A stretch of 64,000 bases of DNA from Pararhizobium sp. A13 (GTDB lineage: Bacteria; Pseudomonadota; Alphaproteobacteria; Rhizobiales; Rhizobiaceae), in NCBI RefSeq assembly GCF_040126305.1, contig NZ_CP149510.1, positions 996,001 through 1,060,000 on the forward strand, written 5' to 3'. The position numbers and the translations under genes are program-made. The notes beneath the pieces were generated by a model that was given only the letters and a program-made list of their open reading frames with translations, made no database searches and was not told the DNA's origin. Numbering within the stretch: position 1 is the first letter of the stretch; each line of letters starts with the position of its first letter. Positions 25,401-34,238 of this stretch are shown here, in pieces.

Positions 25401-27877
25401 TCCGCCGCTGCGAATTTCGGAAGATCACCCGAGGGGATGCGGCAGGTCACTTCCGTTCCCTCGCCTTCATGGCTGCGGATCGACACCGTGCCATGGTGCA
25501 GGCTGACGAAACTTTCGACGATGGAGAGGCCAAGACCGGCGCCGCCGTGTGTCCCATGGCTTTCGAACCGGTTGAACACGGTATCGAGAACGTCCTGCGG
25601 GATGCCGGGGCCGTTGTCGCTGACGCTGAAGACGAAATCGCTGCCGTCGCGGCGGCATCTCAGGCTGATGGTGCTGCCGTCGGGCGCGAAATTGGCGGCA
25701 TTGGTCAGGAGCTTGATGAGGATCTGCTTCAGTCGTTGGTGGTCGGCGACGAAAAGGCCGAGCATGTCGGGCGTGTCGATCTGCAGCGTCACGGCGCTTT
25801 CCTGCAGCCGATCGGCCATCTGAAGGGAGACTTCGTCGAGGAAGTCGGTCAGGTTGACTTCCGACAGGTCGAGCTCGACGATGCCGGCATCGACGGTCGC
25901 GAGATCGAGAATGTCGTTGACGATCGTGAGCAGCAATGAGGACGAGGTGGAGATATGATCGACATATTCCGCCTGCCGCTCGGTCAGTGCGCCGAAGGCG
26001 GGCGTTTTCAAAAGATCGGCAAAACCGATGATGTTGGTGAGCGGCGAACGCAGTTCGTAGGAGACGTGCTGGACGAAGTCGTTCTTCAGATGGTCGGCCA
26101 TCCGCAACGCCTCGTTCTTTTCGGTCAGCGCCCGCTCGACGCGCACGCTATCGGTGATGTTGACGAAGGTCAGCATCGTCTGCGCATTCGGCAGCGGGAT
26201 GACGGCAAAATCCAGAATGAGACCGGTGCGGAGTTCGAGGATGCCCTGGCAGGACGGCCGCTCGTCGTCGAAGCTGGTAATGAGATGCGAGAACCGCTTC
26301 CAACCGTCCGGCTGGTCGTAGGACGGCGCGCAGACCTGCTCGATGGCGCGGATGTGCGTGCCAGGCTTGGCTTCCGCCTCCGTGACGCCCCAGAGCGCGC
26401 GGAAGGCTGGGTTGGACAGCTTGATGCGCCCGTCCGGCCCGAACACGGCGACGCCTTCGGACAGATGGTCGATGGTCTCGCCCTGAACCTGCACCAGGGT
26501 ATTGTAGCGGGTTTCGAGATCGACCTTTTCCGTCAGGTTCTCGAACACCCAGGTCGCGCCGCCTTGGGGACGGGCCGTTGCGAAAACGCGCAGCGTCTGG
26601 CCGTTCGGCAGGTGCCAGAGGTCCGATTGCGTGTCGAGCGCCTGATAGACGGCGAGCGCATTTTCCTTCCACTGTTTCCAGTTCAATTGTTCGGGCAGCT
26701 TCGCAGCAGCGCGCAGTCGGTCGAGAATCTCGCCATTGCCCGGCTTGCGTTCGAGGAAGCCCATGTCGAGATCCCAGAGCCGCTGGAAGGCCTGGTTGTA
26801 GAATTGCAGACGCTGCCCACCGTCGAAGATGGCGACGGGCGTCGCCAGATGATCAAGCGTCTCGGCGTGGCTTTTCAGGGTGCGGTTCAGCTCTTCGCGA
26901 ACAGCCTCGACATCCGAGACGTTGATCGCCATGCCTGCCGATCCGGCCGGGCTCCTGGCATCGACCACGTCGAAGAATGTCCGGTTCCCCCGGACGACGG
27001 TGGAGACTTTTTCGCGATAAGCTGAATCATAGGTGCTGAGCGCGCGGATCTTTTCGCGCGCCACCGTCGCCAGAAGCTCCCGGTTTTCCTTCACCGCAGC
27101 ACCCGGATCGGCGGCCTCGACCGCCTCCGCATAGGCTTCGTTGACCCAAAGGAGCGCGCCGTCGGCACCGCGCTGCCAGACCGGCAGATCGATCGCATCA
27201 AGCACCGTCTGAAGGCTCAACAGCGATCCGTGCAGGCGATCCCGCTCCAGTTTCATCTCGGCAAGCTCGGCGCGCAGATTGTTGAGCGCGACGAAGCGGA
27301 CGAAAGCCCGGCCACCGGAGACACGGCCCTGCGTCTCGATGATTTCGCCGCGGGTGGTTTCAACGATCAGATCGAAGCTCTGGGCGCTGGAGCGCAAAAG
27401 CTCGATGGCCTTTTCAAGTTCGGAGGCAGACTGGGATTTGATCCAGCGGCCGAAAGCGAGGAAGTCGCGGTCATCCTGCGGAGCGCCCGTTTCGACGGGC
27501 AGGTGTCCCAAGAACTCCGGCTTGTTCGAAAGGCCTTCCCAGACGACGATACGGCGGTTCTTGTCGGCGATCAGTGCCTGAAAACGCGAAATCTTGTGAT
27601 TGGCGTCGGCCAGTGCGGCGTTCAGTTCGCGATTGTCCGTTTCGATATTGCCGCGCTGGCGGATCAGCCAGATGGCGGAAATCATTGCCGCCGAAATCAC
27701 CCCGATCAGGACGGAAAAAGTGACGACTTCGGAGGAGTGGAAAACGCTCGCCGTGGAGATGTCTTCGGCCGCCGCAAGGGCAGGGCAGGCGCAGATCGCA
27801 AGCGCAGAACCCGCCATGAACCGGCGCAGCAAGGACGGAATCCGGCCGCCAGCGCGTTTCGAAGGACCTGTTTCCAT
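25397..27877 (-). CDS. divL: DivL-type PAS sensor kinase with Tyr replacing the phospho-acceptor His
   Basis: 826 aa if started at ATG 27877, which has GGGGAAG upstream; ATGs at 27898 and 27913 are alternatives. A signal-like or first TM segment (about 19-37, LAICACPALAAAED) precedes a second TM at about 47-66. Several PAS-like modules follow, and then the dimerisation helix HVSYELRSPLTNIIG, where the expected His is Tyr607 (codon 26057-26059). N box LLTNAANFAPDG, G1 DNGPGIP and G2 GAGLGLS are intact. The Tyr is the hallmark of DivL, which controls CckA-CtrA signalling and asymmetric division in alphaproteobacteria by binding DivK rather than by phosphotransfer. It heads the run to tsaE/amgK. 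Confidence 0.85.
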   Translation of the reverse strand: METGPSKRAGGRIPSLLRRFMAGSALAICACPALAAAEDISTASVFHSSEVVTFSVLIGVISAAMISAIWLIRQRGNIETDNRELNAALADANHKISRFQALIADKNRRIVVWEGLSNKPEFLGHLPVETGAPQDDRDFLAFGRWIKSQSASELEKAIELLRSSAQSFDLIVETTRGEIIETQGRVSGGRAFVRFVALNNLRAELAEMKLERDRLHGSLLSLQTVLDAIDLPVWQRGADGALLWVNEAYAEAVEAADPGAAVKENRELLATVAREKIRALSTYDSAYREKVSTVVRGNRTFFDVVDARSPAGSAGMAINVSDVEAVREELNRTLKSHAETLDHLATPVAIFDGGQRLQFYNQAFQRLWDLDMGFLERKPGNGEILDRLRAAAKLPEQLNWKQWKENALAVYQALDTQSDLWHLPNGQTLRVFATARPQGGATWVFENLTEKVDLETRYNTLVQVQGETIDHLSEGVAVFGPDGRIKLSNPAFRALWGVTEAEAKPGTHIRAIEQVCAPSYDQPDGWKRFSHLITSFDDERPSCQGILELRTGLILDFAVIPLPNAQTMLTFVNITDSVRVERALTEKNEALRMADHLKNDFVQHVSYELRSPLTNIIGFADLLKTPAFGALTERQAEYVDHISTSSSLLLTIVNDILDLATVDAGIVELDLSEVNLTDFLDEVSLQMADRLQESAVTLQIDTPDMLGLFVADHQRLKQILIKLLTNAANFAPDGSTISLRCRRDGSDFVFSVSDNGPGIPQDVLDTVFNRFESHGTHGGAGLGLSIVESFVSLHHGTVSIRSHEGEGTEVTCRIPSGDLPKFAAAE

Positions 27878-28280
27878 GGCATGCTTCCCCGTTTGCATCA
27901 CATAGGATGCCATGACCCGAAAAACCGAATCACGGACGATCTCATGTGTATTCAATACCTTGAAGCGTGCCCCGACCTTTCGGCGGAGCCCGTGCAAGGT
28001 CCTTAGTCCGGTTGCAAATCGCCACGTAGTGCGAAATCGAATCCTGCCAACGGCAGGCCTCGTTCAATTTCGATTGCAGTCCGGCATGTCTCCGTTTGTT
28101 TGCCGCATAAACGACAAGACATCCCATTCGCGACGCGTCTGTACCGCATCTTTGTCACGAATCATTGTCCCAAAAACATACGCCTTCGGCGAATCGTCGG
28201 AAAGGGCGAGGCAAAAAAAGAGGCCGCGATCTGCTGTCAAGATCGCGGCCTCTACATGTTGTGGATTATCCAGGTAAGGA
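27878..28280 (-). other. Intergenic region between ahcY and divL
   Basis: About 400 bp with no supported gene. The ahcY terminator occupies its first part (28213-28253). The rest must hold the divL promoter, and about 36 bp at its left end may be coding if divL starts at 27913. I see no other repeat or RNA gene. Confidence 0.6.
28213..28253 (-). terminator. Rho-independent terminator of ahcY
   Basis: AGAGGCCGCGATC and GATCGCGGCCTCT (28219-28231 and 28241-28253) make a perfect 13-bp stem with a 9-nt loop. The A7 run at 28213-28219 becomes the U-run on the minus strand. It lies 27 bp past the ahcY stop codon. Confidence 0.92.
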
Positions 28281-29681
28281 TTAATACCGGTAGTGTTCAG
28301 CCTTGAACGGACCCTGCGTCTTCACGCCGATGTAGTTGGCCTGTTCTTCCGAAAGTTCCGTTAGCTTGACGCCGAGCTTGCCGAGGTGAAGGCGGGCAAC
28401 CTTCTCGTCGAGGTGCTTGGGCAGGATGTGGACCTTCTTGTCGTACTGTTCACCCTTGGTGAAGAGTTCGATCTGGGCCAAGACCTGGTTGGTGAAGGAC
28501 GCCGACATGACGAAGGACGGATGGCCGGTGGCGTTGCCGAGATTGAGCAGGCGGCCTTCCGAGAGAAGGATCATCCGGTTGCCCTTGGGGAACTCGATCA
28601 GATCGACCTGCGGCTTGACGTTGGTCCATTTCAGGTTGCGCAGAGCCGAAACCTGGATCTCGTTGTCGAAGTGGCCGATATTGCCGACGATCGCCATGTC
28701 CTTCATCTCGCGCATGTGGTCCATGCGGATGACGTCCTTGTTGCCGGTCGTGGTGATGAAGATATCGGCGGTCGAGACGACGTCTTCGAGCTGCACGACT
28801 TCATACCCGTCCATGGCGGCCTGCAGGGCGCAGATCGGGTCGACTTCGGTGACCTTGACGCGGGCGCCGGCGCCCGACAGCGAGGCAGCCGAACCCTTGC
28901 CAACGTCGCCATAACCGCAGACGACGGCGACCTTGCCGGCCATCATCACGTCGGTGCCGCGGCGGATGCCGTCGACCAGCGATTCCTTGCAGCCATACTT
29001 GTTGTCGAATTTCGACTTGGTGACCGAATCGTTGACGTTGATCGCCGGGAAGGGCAAGAGGCCCTTGGCATGCAGCTGGTACAGACGATTGACACCGGTG
29101 GTGGTTTCTTCGGTCACGCCCTTGATCGCGTCGCGCTGCCTGGTGAACCAGCCCGGGGAGGCGGCAAGGCGCTTCTTGATCTGGGCGACGAGGATTTCCT
29201 CTTCTTCCGAGGTCGGGTTCGACAGCACGTCCTCGCCGGCTTCGGCGCGAGCGCCGAGCAGGATGTACATGGTGGCGTCGCCGCCATCATCGAGGATCAT
29301 GTTGGAGACGCCGCCATCGGCCCATTGGAAGATCTTGTCGGTATAGGTCCAGTAGTCCTCCAGCGTCTCGCCCTTGACGGCGTAGACCGGAACGCCGCTG
29401 GCGGCGATTGCTGCTGCAGCATGGTCCTGGGTGGAGAAGATGTTGCAGGATGCCCAGCGGACTTCGGCGCCGAGTGCGACCAGCGTTTCGATCAGCACCG
29501 CCGTCTGGATGGTCATGTGCAGCGAACCGGTGATACGCGCACCCTTCAGTGGCTTCTTCGAGCCGAATTCCTCGCGGCAGGCCATCAGGCCCGGCATTTC
29601 GGTCTCGGCAATGGTGATTTCCTTGCGGCCGAAATCGGCAAGGCCGATATCCGCAACGAGATAGTCGTTCGTCGTGCTCAT
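28281..29681 (-). CDS. ahcY: Adenosylhomocysteinase (SAH hydrolase)
   Basis: 466 aa from the ATG at 29681 with GGAGAG upstream; a longer reading from 29744 is rejected. Signatures include [15 protein letters not shown], the NAD-binding [13 protein letters not shown] and the C-terminal YRY, which closes the cofactor site in the family. It splits S-adenosylhomocysteine to adenosine and homocysteine, relieving product inhibition of methyltransferases and feeding methionine recycling. It is transcribed alone, between a leader carrying a perfect palindrome (29821-29840) and its own strong terminator. Confidence 0.98.
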   Translation of the reverse strand: MSTTNDYLVADIGLADFGRKEITIAETEMPGLMACREEFGSKKPLKGARITGSLHMTIQTAVLIETLVALGAEVRWASCNIFSTQDHAAAAIAASGVPVYAVKGETLEDYWTYTDKIFQWADGGVSNMILDDGGDATMYILLGARAEAGEDVLSNPTSEEEEILVAQIKKRLAASPGWFTRQRDAIKGVTEETTTGVNRLYQLHAKGLLPFPAINVNDSVTKSKFDNKYGCKESLVDGIRRGTDVMMAGKVAVVCGYGDVGKGSAASLSGAGARVKVTEVDPICALQAAMDGYEVVQLEDVVSTADIFITTTGNKDVIRMDHMREMKDMAIVGNIGHFDNEIQVSALRNLKWTNVKPQVDLIEFPKGNRMILLSEGRLLNLGNATGHPSFVMSASFTNQVLAQIELFTKGEQYDKKVHILPKHLDEKVARLHLGKLGVKLTELSEEQANYIGVKTQGPFKAEHYRY

Positions 29682-29820
29682 GAAGCTCTCCGGGCTTGAG
29701 GCCATGCACCGGGACCTGATGTGTTTATGATCCGGGCAGGGCACACTGAAATTCGCAACTTCGGCAAGGAGCCGAGAAGTTTGTTCTCACCTAGCAGGAT
29801 TCATGAAAAGGAGCAACAGG

Positions 29821-29840
29821 ACATAAAGAAGTCTTTATGT
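29821..29840 (-). promoter_or_regulatory. Perfect palindrome upstream of ahcY, candidate SahR-type operator
   Basis: ACATAAAGA-AG-TCTTTATGT is a perfect 9-bp inverted repeat with a 2-bp spacer; an extra CTTTATGT half-site follows at 29841-29848. It lies about 140 bp upstream of the ahcY start in the 229-bp gap after the HPr gene. ArsR-family SahR regulators control SAM-cycle genes, ahcY among them, in many proteobacteria. Assigning this site to SahR is inference. Confidence 0.55.
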
Positions 29841-29910
29841 CTTTATGTCCCCAGACTGCCCGGTTCCGGCCTGACCGGAAAACAGGCTTGTCTCGAGGTC
29901 GGAAGAGAGC

Positions 29911-30228
29911 TCAGATCTCTTCGCCGAACTTGTCGGCCACCAGCGCGTCGAGGGCGTCGAGGGCTTCCTGGGCCTGGCGGCCGCTGGCAACGACCGAGAT
30001 GGAACAGCCAGTGCTGGCGGCAAGCATCATCAGTCCCATGATCGACGTACCGCCGACGGTCATGCCGTCTTTCGACACATGGATCTCGGCGTCGTAGCCC
30101 TCCACCGTCTGGACGAACTTGGCGGAGGCGCGGGCATGCAGCCCTCGCTTGTTGATGATCAGCAATTCGCGGGAAAGCGCCACTGTGGCCACTTCGCTAT
30201 TTGCCACTGAGGACACGGCTTGCGACAT
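29911..30228 (-). CDS. HPr family phosphocarrier protein (regulatory PTS)
   Basis: 105 aa from the ATG at 30228. The phospho-acceptor His31 is in NKRGLHARASAKFV. Ser62 in GGTSIMGLMM is the HprK target site, so both control sites of HPr are present. A 20-residue N-terminal extension relative to enteric HPr is visible. It relays phosphate from EI-Ntr (not in this window) to the EIIA encoded just upstream. Its start lies inside the end of the EIIA gene (32-bp overlap), so translation is coupled. A hairpin TTCCGG/CCGGAA follows at about 29864-29880. Confidence 0.93.
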   Translation of the reverse strand: MSQAVSSVANSEVATVALSRELLIINKRGLHARASAKFVQTVEGYDAEIHVSKDGMTVGGTSIMGLMMLAASTGCSISVVASGRQAQEALDALDALVADKFGEEI

Positions 30229-30598
30229 TGATATACTTTCTGCCTGCTTCGGATGCTTCGACGAGTGCCTTGTCCATGTCGCTTTCGCCACGGACGCCGG
30301 CGAGCTTGATCAGCATGGGAAGGTTGACGCCGGCAATGACCTCGACGGTGCCGCTCTGCATGACGGAGATCGCCAGATTGGACGGCGTTCCGCCGAACAT
30401 ATCCGTCAGAATGATGACGCCATTGCCTTCATCGGCCGAGAGAACCGCTTCCAGAATATCCTGGCGGCGTTGATCCATGTCATCCTCGGGGCCGATGCAG
30501 ACAGTCTCGATCGACTTTTGGGGACCAACGACATGCTCCAGCGCATGACGAAACTCTTCAGCCAGCTTGCCGTGTGTGACAAGCACAAGTCCGATCAT
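30197..30598 (-). CDS. PTS EIIA component, mannose (ManX/DhaM-like) type
   Basis: 133 aa, EIIA-Man fold. The phospho-His is H9 in LVLVTHGKLAEE; LTDMFGGTPSNLA is the second family motif. No EIIB or EIIC sugar permease gene is present nearby, so this is a regulatory PTS branch as in other alphaproteobacteria. There the phosphorylation state of HPr and EIIA reports carbon and nitrogen status. The order hprK, EIIA, HPr on one strand is conserved in rhizobia. 144 bp separate it from hprK. Confidence 0.93.
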   Translation of the reverse strand: MIGLVLVTHGKLAEEFRHALEHVVGPQKSIETVCIGPEDDMDQRRQDILEAVLSADEGNGVIILTDMFGGTPSNLAISVMQSGTVEVIAGVNLPMLIKLAGVRGESDMDKALVEASEAGRKYINVASRVLSGK

Positions 30599-30742
30599 GG
30601 TGTCTCCGCTCCAACCGCATCTGCTAATCTTCGATGGTCAGATATCGCAATGCAGCAATTTCGTCCACCTTTGGGGCGGCCATCTTGGCAAGGAAAAGGC
30701 GAAGTGCAAGTTAAAAATCCAAAAATGCTACTTTTGAAGGCA

Positions 30743-31210
30743 TCATCGTCCTTGAAAATTGGCATTTTGAGGCAAAATAAGCCGCAAAATTTCGAGGGAA
30801 TTCAGCCCCTCTGCGAAGGGAAGCCGCAGCAACGGCAAAAAATTGCCTGACGGAAGTGCAAACACCTCGTTTTCAGGCGGCAGCCGCGGTTCAAACGGCG
30901 ATTTGACGGGCTGAACAGCAAAATCCATCACGGCCGCGGGTATCGTCTCCACCTTTACGATGCCGGCGCCGCGGATCTCCGCCAACCCGGCGATGGAGGC
31001 AGGTCGCCGGGCGACAATCCTGCCATTTCGAACCGAGATCAGCACCTGATCATCGGATACAAGGGCGCCAAACAGTCCGCTCCCTCTTGCGGCCGCCAGA
31101 CAGGAGAGCGCCGCAGCTGTCTTGCCCGCGCCGGAAGGGCCCACGAACAGGAAACCACGGGTTCCGAGCACGATGGCGGTTGCGTGAATATTGACCGCCT
31201 CGTCCGTCAT
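30743..31210 (-). CDS. hprK: Short HPr kinase/phosphorylase (C-terminal domain only)
   Basis: 155 aa, about half the length of Firmicutes HprK. Only the catalytic domain is present: Walker A VGPSGAGKTAAA (about 23-34) and LVSDDQV, followed by AGLAEIRGAGIV, which matches the HprK signature. The missing N-terminal domain is the normal state in alphaproteobacteria, not a truncation. It phosphorylates the conserved serine of HPr. The start overlaps chvG by 4 bp (ATGA), tying carbon signalling to the ChvG-ChvI system at the translational level. Confidence 0.9.
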   Translation of the reverse strand: MTDEAVNIHATAIVLGTRGFLFVGPSGAGKTAAALSCLAAARGSGLFGALVSDDQVLISVRNGRIVARRPASIAGLAEIRGAGIVKVETIPAAVMDFAVQPVKSPFEPRLPPENEVFALPSGNFLPLLRLPFAEGLNSLEILRLILPQNANFQGR

Positions 31211-32988
31211 GCGTTGGTCTCGACCGGCAGCGACAGGATGAAGCGCGCGCCGGTGACCTTGCCGCGCGCGTCCATCATGTTCTCGGCTTTCAGAGAGCCG
31301 CCATGGGCTTCCGCGATCTGGCGGGAGATCGACAGTCCGAGGCCCGAATTCTGGCCGAAATCCTCGCCCTCCGGCCGGTCGGTATAGAATCGTTCGAAGA
31401 TGCGGTCGATGTCTTCCGCCTGGATGCCAGGGCCGTTGTCTTCGATATAGATGAGGCAGCGGCTTCGGGTTCGTGTCAGGCGCAGAATGATGCGGCCACC
31501 TTCCTCGGGCACGAAGGAGCGGGCGTTTTCGATGAGGTTGGTGATGATCTGGCCGATCCGCAGCTCGTAACCGGCGACATCGAAGCGGGCCCTCGGATTG
31601 TCCTTGCGCTCGACGACGAAGCTGAGTTGCACCACCTTCTTGCCACCGCGAATCTGCCGGGAAATATCGACGAGATCGCCGACCAGTTTCTCCAGATCGA
31701 TGGCCTTGGCGTCGCTGCGGGCAAGCTCGGCATCGAGCCGCGAGGCGTCGGAGATATCGCTGATCAGGCGATCCAGGCGGCGTACGTCATGCTGGATAAC
31801 ATCCATCAGCCGCTTCTTCGAATCGTCCGTACGGGCGAGCGGCAGGGTCTCGACGGCGCTGCGCAGCGAGGTCAGCGGGTTTTTCAGTTCGTGACTGACA
31901 TCCGCCGCAAAATTCTCGATCGCGGCGATACGGTCGTAGAGCGCTGTAGTCATTTCGCGAAGGGCCACGGAGAGGTTGCCAATTTCGTCCTGACGGGACG
32001 AGAAATCCGGAATTTCCTCGCGCTCCTTGGCACCGCCGCGCCGCACGCGAATGGCGGCGGCCGAAAGGCGCCGCAGAGGGTTGGCGATCGTGCTCGACAG
32101 AAGCAAGGAGAGGATGACGTTGACCAGGGCTGCGACACCAAAGACACGAATGATGGCCAGCCGCTCGGCATGAACGATCTTGTCGATATCGCCAGCCTGC
32201 GTCGAGAGAAGAAGAACGCCGAGAACGGCGCGGAACCGCTGGACTGGAACCGCAACAGAAACGATCAGCTCGCCCTTTTCGGTGACGCGCACGACGGCGC
32301 CGCGAACGCCAGTCAGCGCGTTCATGACCTCCGGATAGATGGCGCCGTTGCCGCCGGGAGGTTCCTTGTAGAGCGGCAGGTTGCCGGGCTGAAGGACGCG
32401 GTTGAACCACGAATTCAGCCGCTCGGACCAGGTCGCCGATTCCGGCTCGATCGGCGGCAGGTCGAAACGCAGCACCTGTCCGCCGGTATAGAGGTGGCGT
32501 GAATCCAGCAGCAGGTCCGCGTCGGCGTCGAACAGGCGGGCGCGGGTGCGGGTCGGCGAGATCAACCGTCTCAGAACCGGTGCCACACGTTCCTGGTTGA
32601 TTGGAAATTCGAGATCCTCGTCGCTCGGCAGCGGGGTGATGCTTTGTCCGGCCTGTAGCTCCAGCAGCTTTTCCGGGTCGATGGTGATCGAGTTGGTATC
32701 GACCGAAGCGGAAGCCGCGATGGCGCCGGCAATGATCTCGCCTTGCGTCAACAGGCTTTCGACGCGGGCATCGATCAGCCCCTCGCGGAACTGGTTCAGA
32801 TACATGATGCCACCGACGAGAACGACCAGCGCGACGAGATTGAAGAACAGGATACGGCGCGTCAGGCTCGAAAACACGGCATTGCCGAAGATGCGGCGAA
32901 TCAGCGTGAAAGGATGCGCCCACTTCCGGCCGGACGCGGTTCTCGTGTCACTGTCGTCCACATCGATGTTTCGCAAGACTTCGACCAA
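31207..32988 (-). CDS. chvG: Two-component sensor histidine kinase ChvG (ExoS)
   Basis: 593 aa. TM1 is about residues 44-66, a periplasmic domain of about 210 residues follows, and TM2 is about 278-303, then HAMP. The phospho-acceptor is H366 in AADVSHELKNPLTSL. The ATPase domain has DNGPGIQ and GLGLSIS. In Rhizobium and Agrobacterium, ChvG with ChvI senses acid and envelope conditions under control of the periplasmic ExoR and governs succinoglycan, motility and host-interaction genes. The overlap with hprK and the short gap after chvI suggest one unit. Confidence 0.95.
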   Translation of the reverse strand: MVEVLRNIDVDDSDTRTASGRKWAHPFTLIRRIFGNAVFSSLTRRILFFNLVALVVLVGGIMYLNQFREGLIDARVESLLTQGEIIAGAIAASASVDTNSITIDPEKLLELQAGQSITPLPSDEDLEFPINQERVAPVLRRLISPTRTRARLFDADADLLLDSRHLYTGGQVLRFDLPPIEPESATWSERLNSWFNRVLQPGNLPLYKEPPGGNGAIYPEVMNALTGVRGAVVRVTEKGELIVSVAVPVQRFRAVLGVLLLSTQAGDIDKIVHAERLAIIRVFGVAALVNVILSLLLSSTIANPLRRLSAAAIRVRRGGAKEREEIPDFSSRQDEIGNLSVALREMTTALYDRIAAIENFAADVSHELKNPLTSLRSAVETLPLARTDDSKKRLMDVIQHDVRRLDRLISDISDASRLDAELARSDAKAIDLEKLVGDLVDISRQIRGGKKVVQLSFVVERKDNPRARFDVAGYELRIGQIITNLIENARSFVPEEGGRIILRLTRTRSRCLIYIEDNGPGIQAEDIDRIFERFYTDRPEGEDFGQNSGLGLSISRQIAEAHGGSLKAENMMDARGKVTGARFILSLPVETNA

Positions 32989-33165
32989 GCCTTCAACTCC
33001 CGCTCGCGCGGCTCCTGCATATCAATGGCAGATATGGCTGTTCTCAGCGAAATCCGACTGCGGTTCGCTCCGGCGCGGAGCCGTATCATACAGTTCCGTG
33101 ACAAGCCATGCCAGTGTAGCCGCGCCGCGCTATATCGCCCGCGCCACGGCCGTCCATTCCGGTTT

Positions 33166-33897
33166 TTAAGCCGATTCGCGGAAACGATAGCCGACGCCGT
33201 AGAGCGTCTCGATCATGTCGAAGTCGTTGTCGACCATCTTGAACTTCTTGCGAAGCCGCTTGATGTGGCTGTCGATCGTGCGGTCGTCGACATAGACCTG
33301 CTCGTCATAGGCGGCGTCCATCAAGGAATCGCGGCTCTTTACGACGCCGGGGCGCTGCGCCAGCGAATGCAGGATGAGGAATTCGGTGACCGTCAGCGTC
33401 ACCGGCTCGTTCTTCCAGGTGCAGGTGTGGCGCTCCTGGTCCATCGATAGCTGGCCGCGCTCCAGCGAACGCGCCTGCACGTCGGCGGCGGTCTTGGCCG
33501 CGCCACCGGAATTCGCCGCAGCCGCGGCTTCCCGGTTGGCCGAGCGTCGCAGGATCGCTTTGACGCGCTCAACCAGTAGTCGCTGCGAGAAGGGCTTGGT
33601 GATGAAATCATCGGCGCCCATCTTCAGGCCGAACAGCTCGTCGATCTCCTCGTCCTTGGAGGTGAGGAAGATCACCGGAATGTCCGACTTCTGGCGCAGG
33701 CGGCGCAGCAGTTCCATGCCGTCCATCCGCGGCATCTTGATGTCGAAGATGGCCAGCTGCGGCGGGCGGGCAAGCAGGCCGTCGAGGGCCGAGGCACCGT
33801 CGGTATAGGTTTCGACCTTGTATCCTTCGGCTTCCAGCGCAATCGACACCGAGGTCAGGATGTTGCGGTCGTCATCGACAAGTGCAATCGTCTGCAT
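33166..33897 (-). CDS. chvI: OmpR-type response regulator ChvI
   Basis: 243 aa from the ATG at 33897 ([10 protein letters not shown]), the start used by known ChvI proteins; the upstream start adds MVEPYT. The receiver has acidic D8-D10 and phospho-site D52 ([10 protein letters not shown]), with K in ITKPFSQ. A low-complexity Ala linker ([14 protein letters not shown]) leads to a winged-helix DNA-binding domain ending in the [15 protein letters not shown] recognition region. Phosphorylated by ChvG, it activates acid-induced and exopolysaccharide genes. It lies 177 bp upstream of chvG on the same strand and is divergent from pckA. Confidence 0.97.
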   Translation of the reverse strand: MQTIALVDDDRNILTSVSIALEAEGYKVETYTDGASALDGLLARPPQLAIFDIKMPRMDGMELLRRLRQKSDIPVIFLTSKDEEIDELFGLKMGADDFITKPFSQRLLVERVKAILRRSANREAAAAANSGGAAKTAADVQARSLERGQLSMDQERHTCTWKNEPVTLTVTEFLILHSLAQRPGVVKSRDSLMDAAYDEQVYVDDRTIDSHIKRLRKKFKMVDNDFDMIETLYGVGYRFRESA

Positions 33898-34238
33898 TGT
33901 ATAAGGCTCCACCATTTCACTACGCCTCCGAGGCCAGCCCGGTTGTCCGGGTCCGTGCTGCGGTACGACGTGTTTCTTGAGTATAAAGGTGGAACAAATT
34001 GTGGCGAAGTAAAAAGCAAAAGCAATGCGGCAGGCGCGACAAGCGCGATTTGGCGGAAAAAAGGCCGCTCAAAAAGCGTCGATTCAACCGATTAAAAAAG
34101 CAATAAATTCTTTTAAATCGATTAATATACTGAAATTATTGGATATTTTGAGACAGCAACCTTGTCTTTTCCCGCTGCTCCTTTTATGGTCATTCACATT
34201 CAACGTTCTTTAGGCAAACCACGGAGGAAAGCTGAACC
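33898..34238. other. Divergent promoter region of chvI and pckA
   Basis: 341 bp. The half nearest pckA (about 34080-34200) is clearly AT-rich compared with the rest of the window and must hold the pckA promoter. An open frame of 62 codons at 34025-34213 has no family features and odd composition, so I do not call it a gene. No clean palindrome is seen. Confidence 0.6.

Noticed and set aside
29682..29910. SAH riboswitch before ahcY
   Set aside because: I could not trace the conserved core of an SAH riboswitch; the clear feature there is a DNA-type palindrome instead.
34025..34213. 62-codon frame between chvI and pckA
   Set aside because: It lies in the AT-rich pckA promoter region, has no ribosome-binding site and no conserved features.
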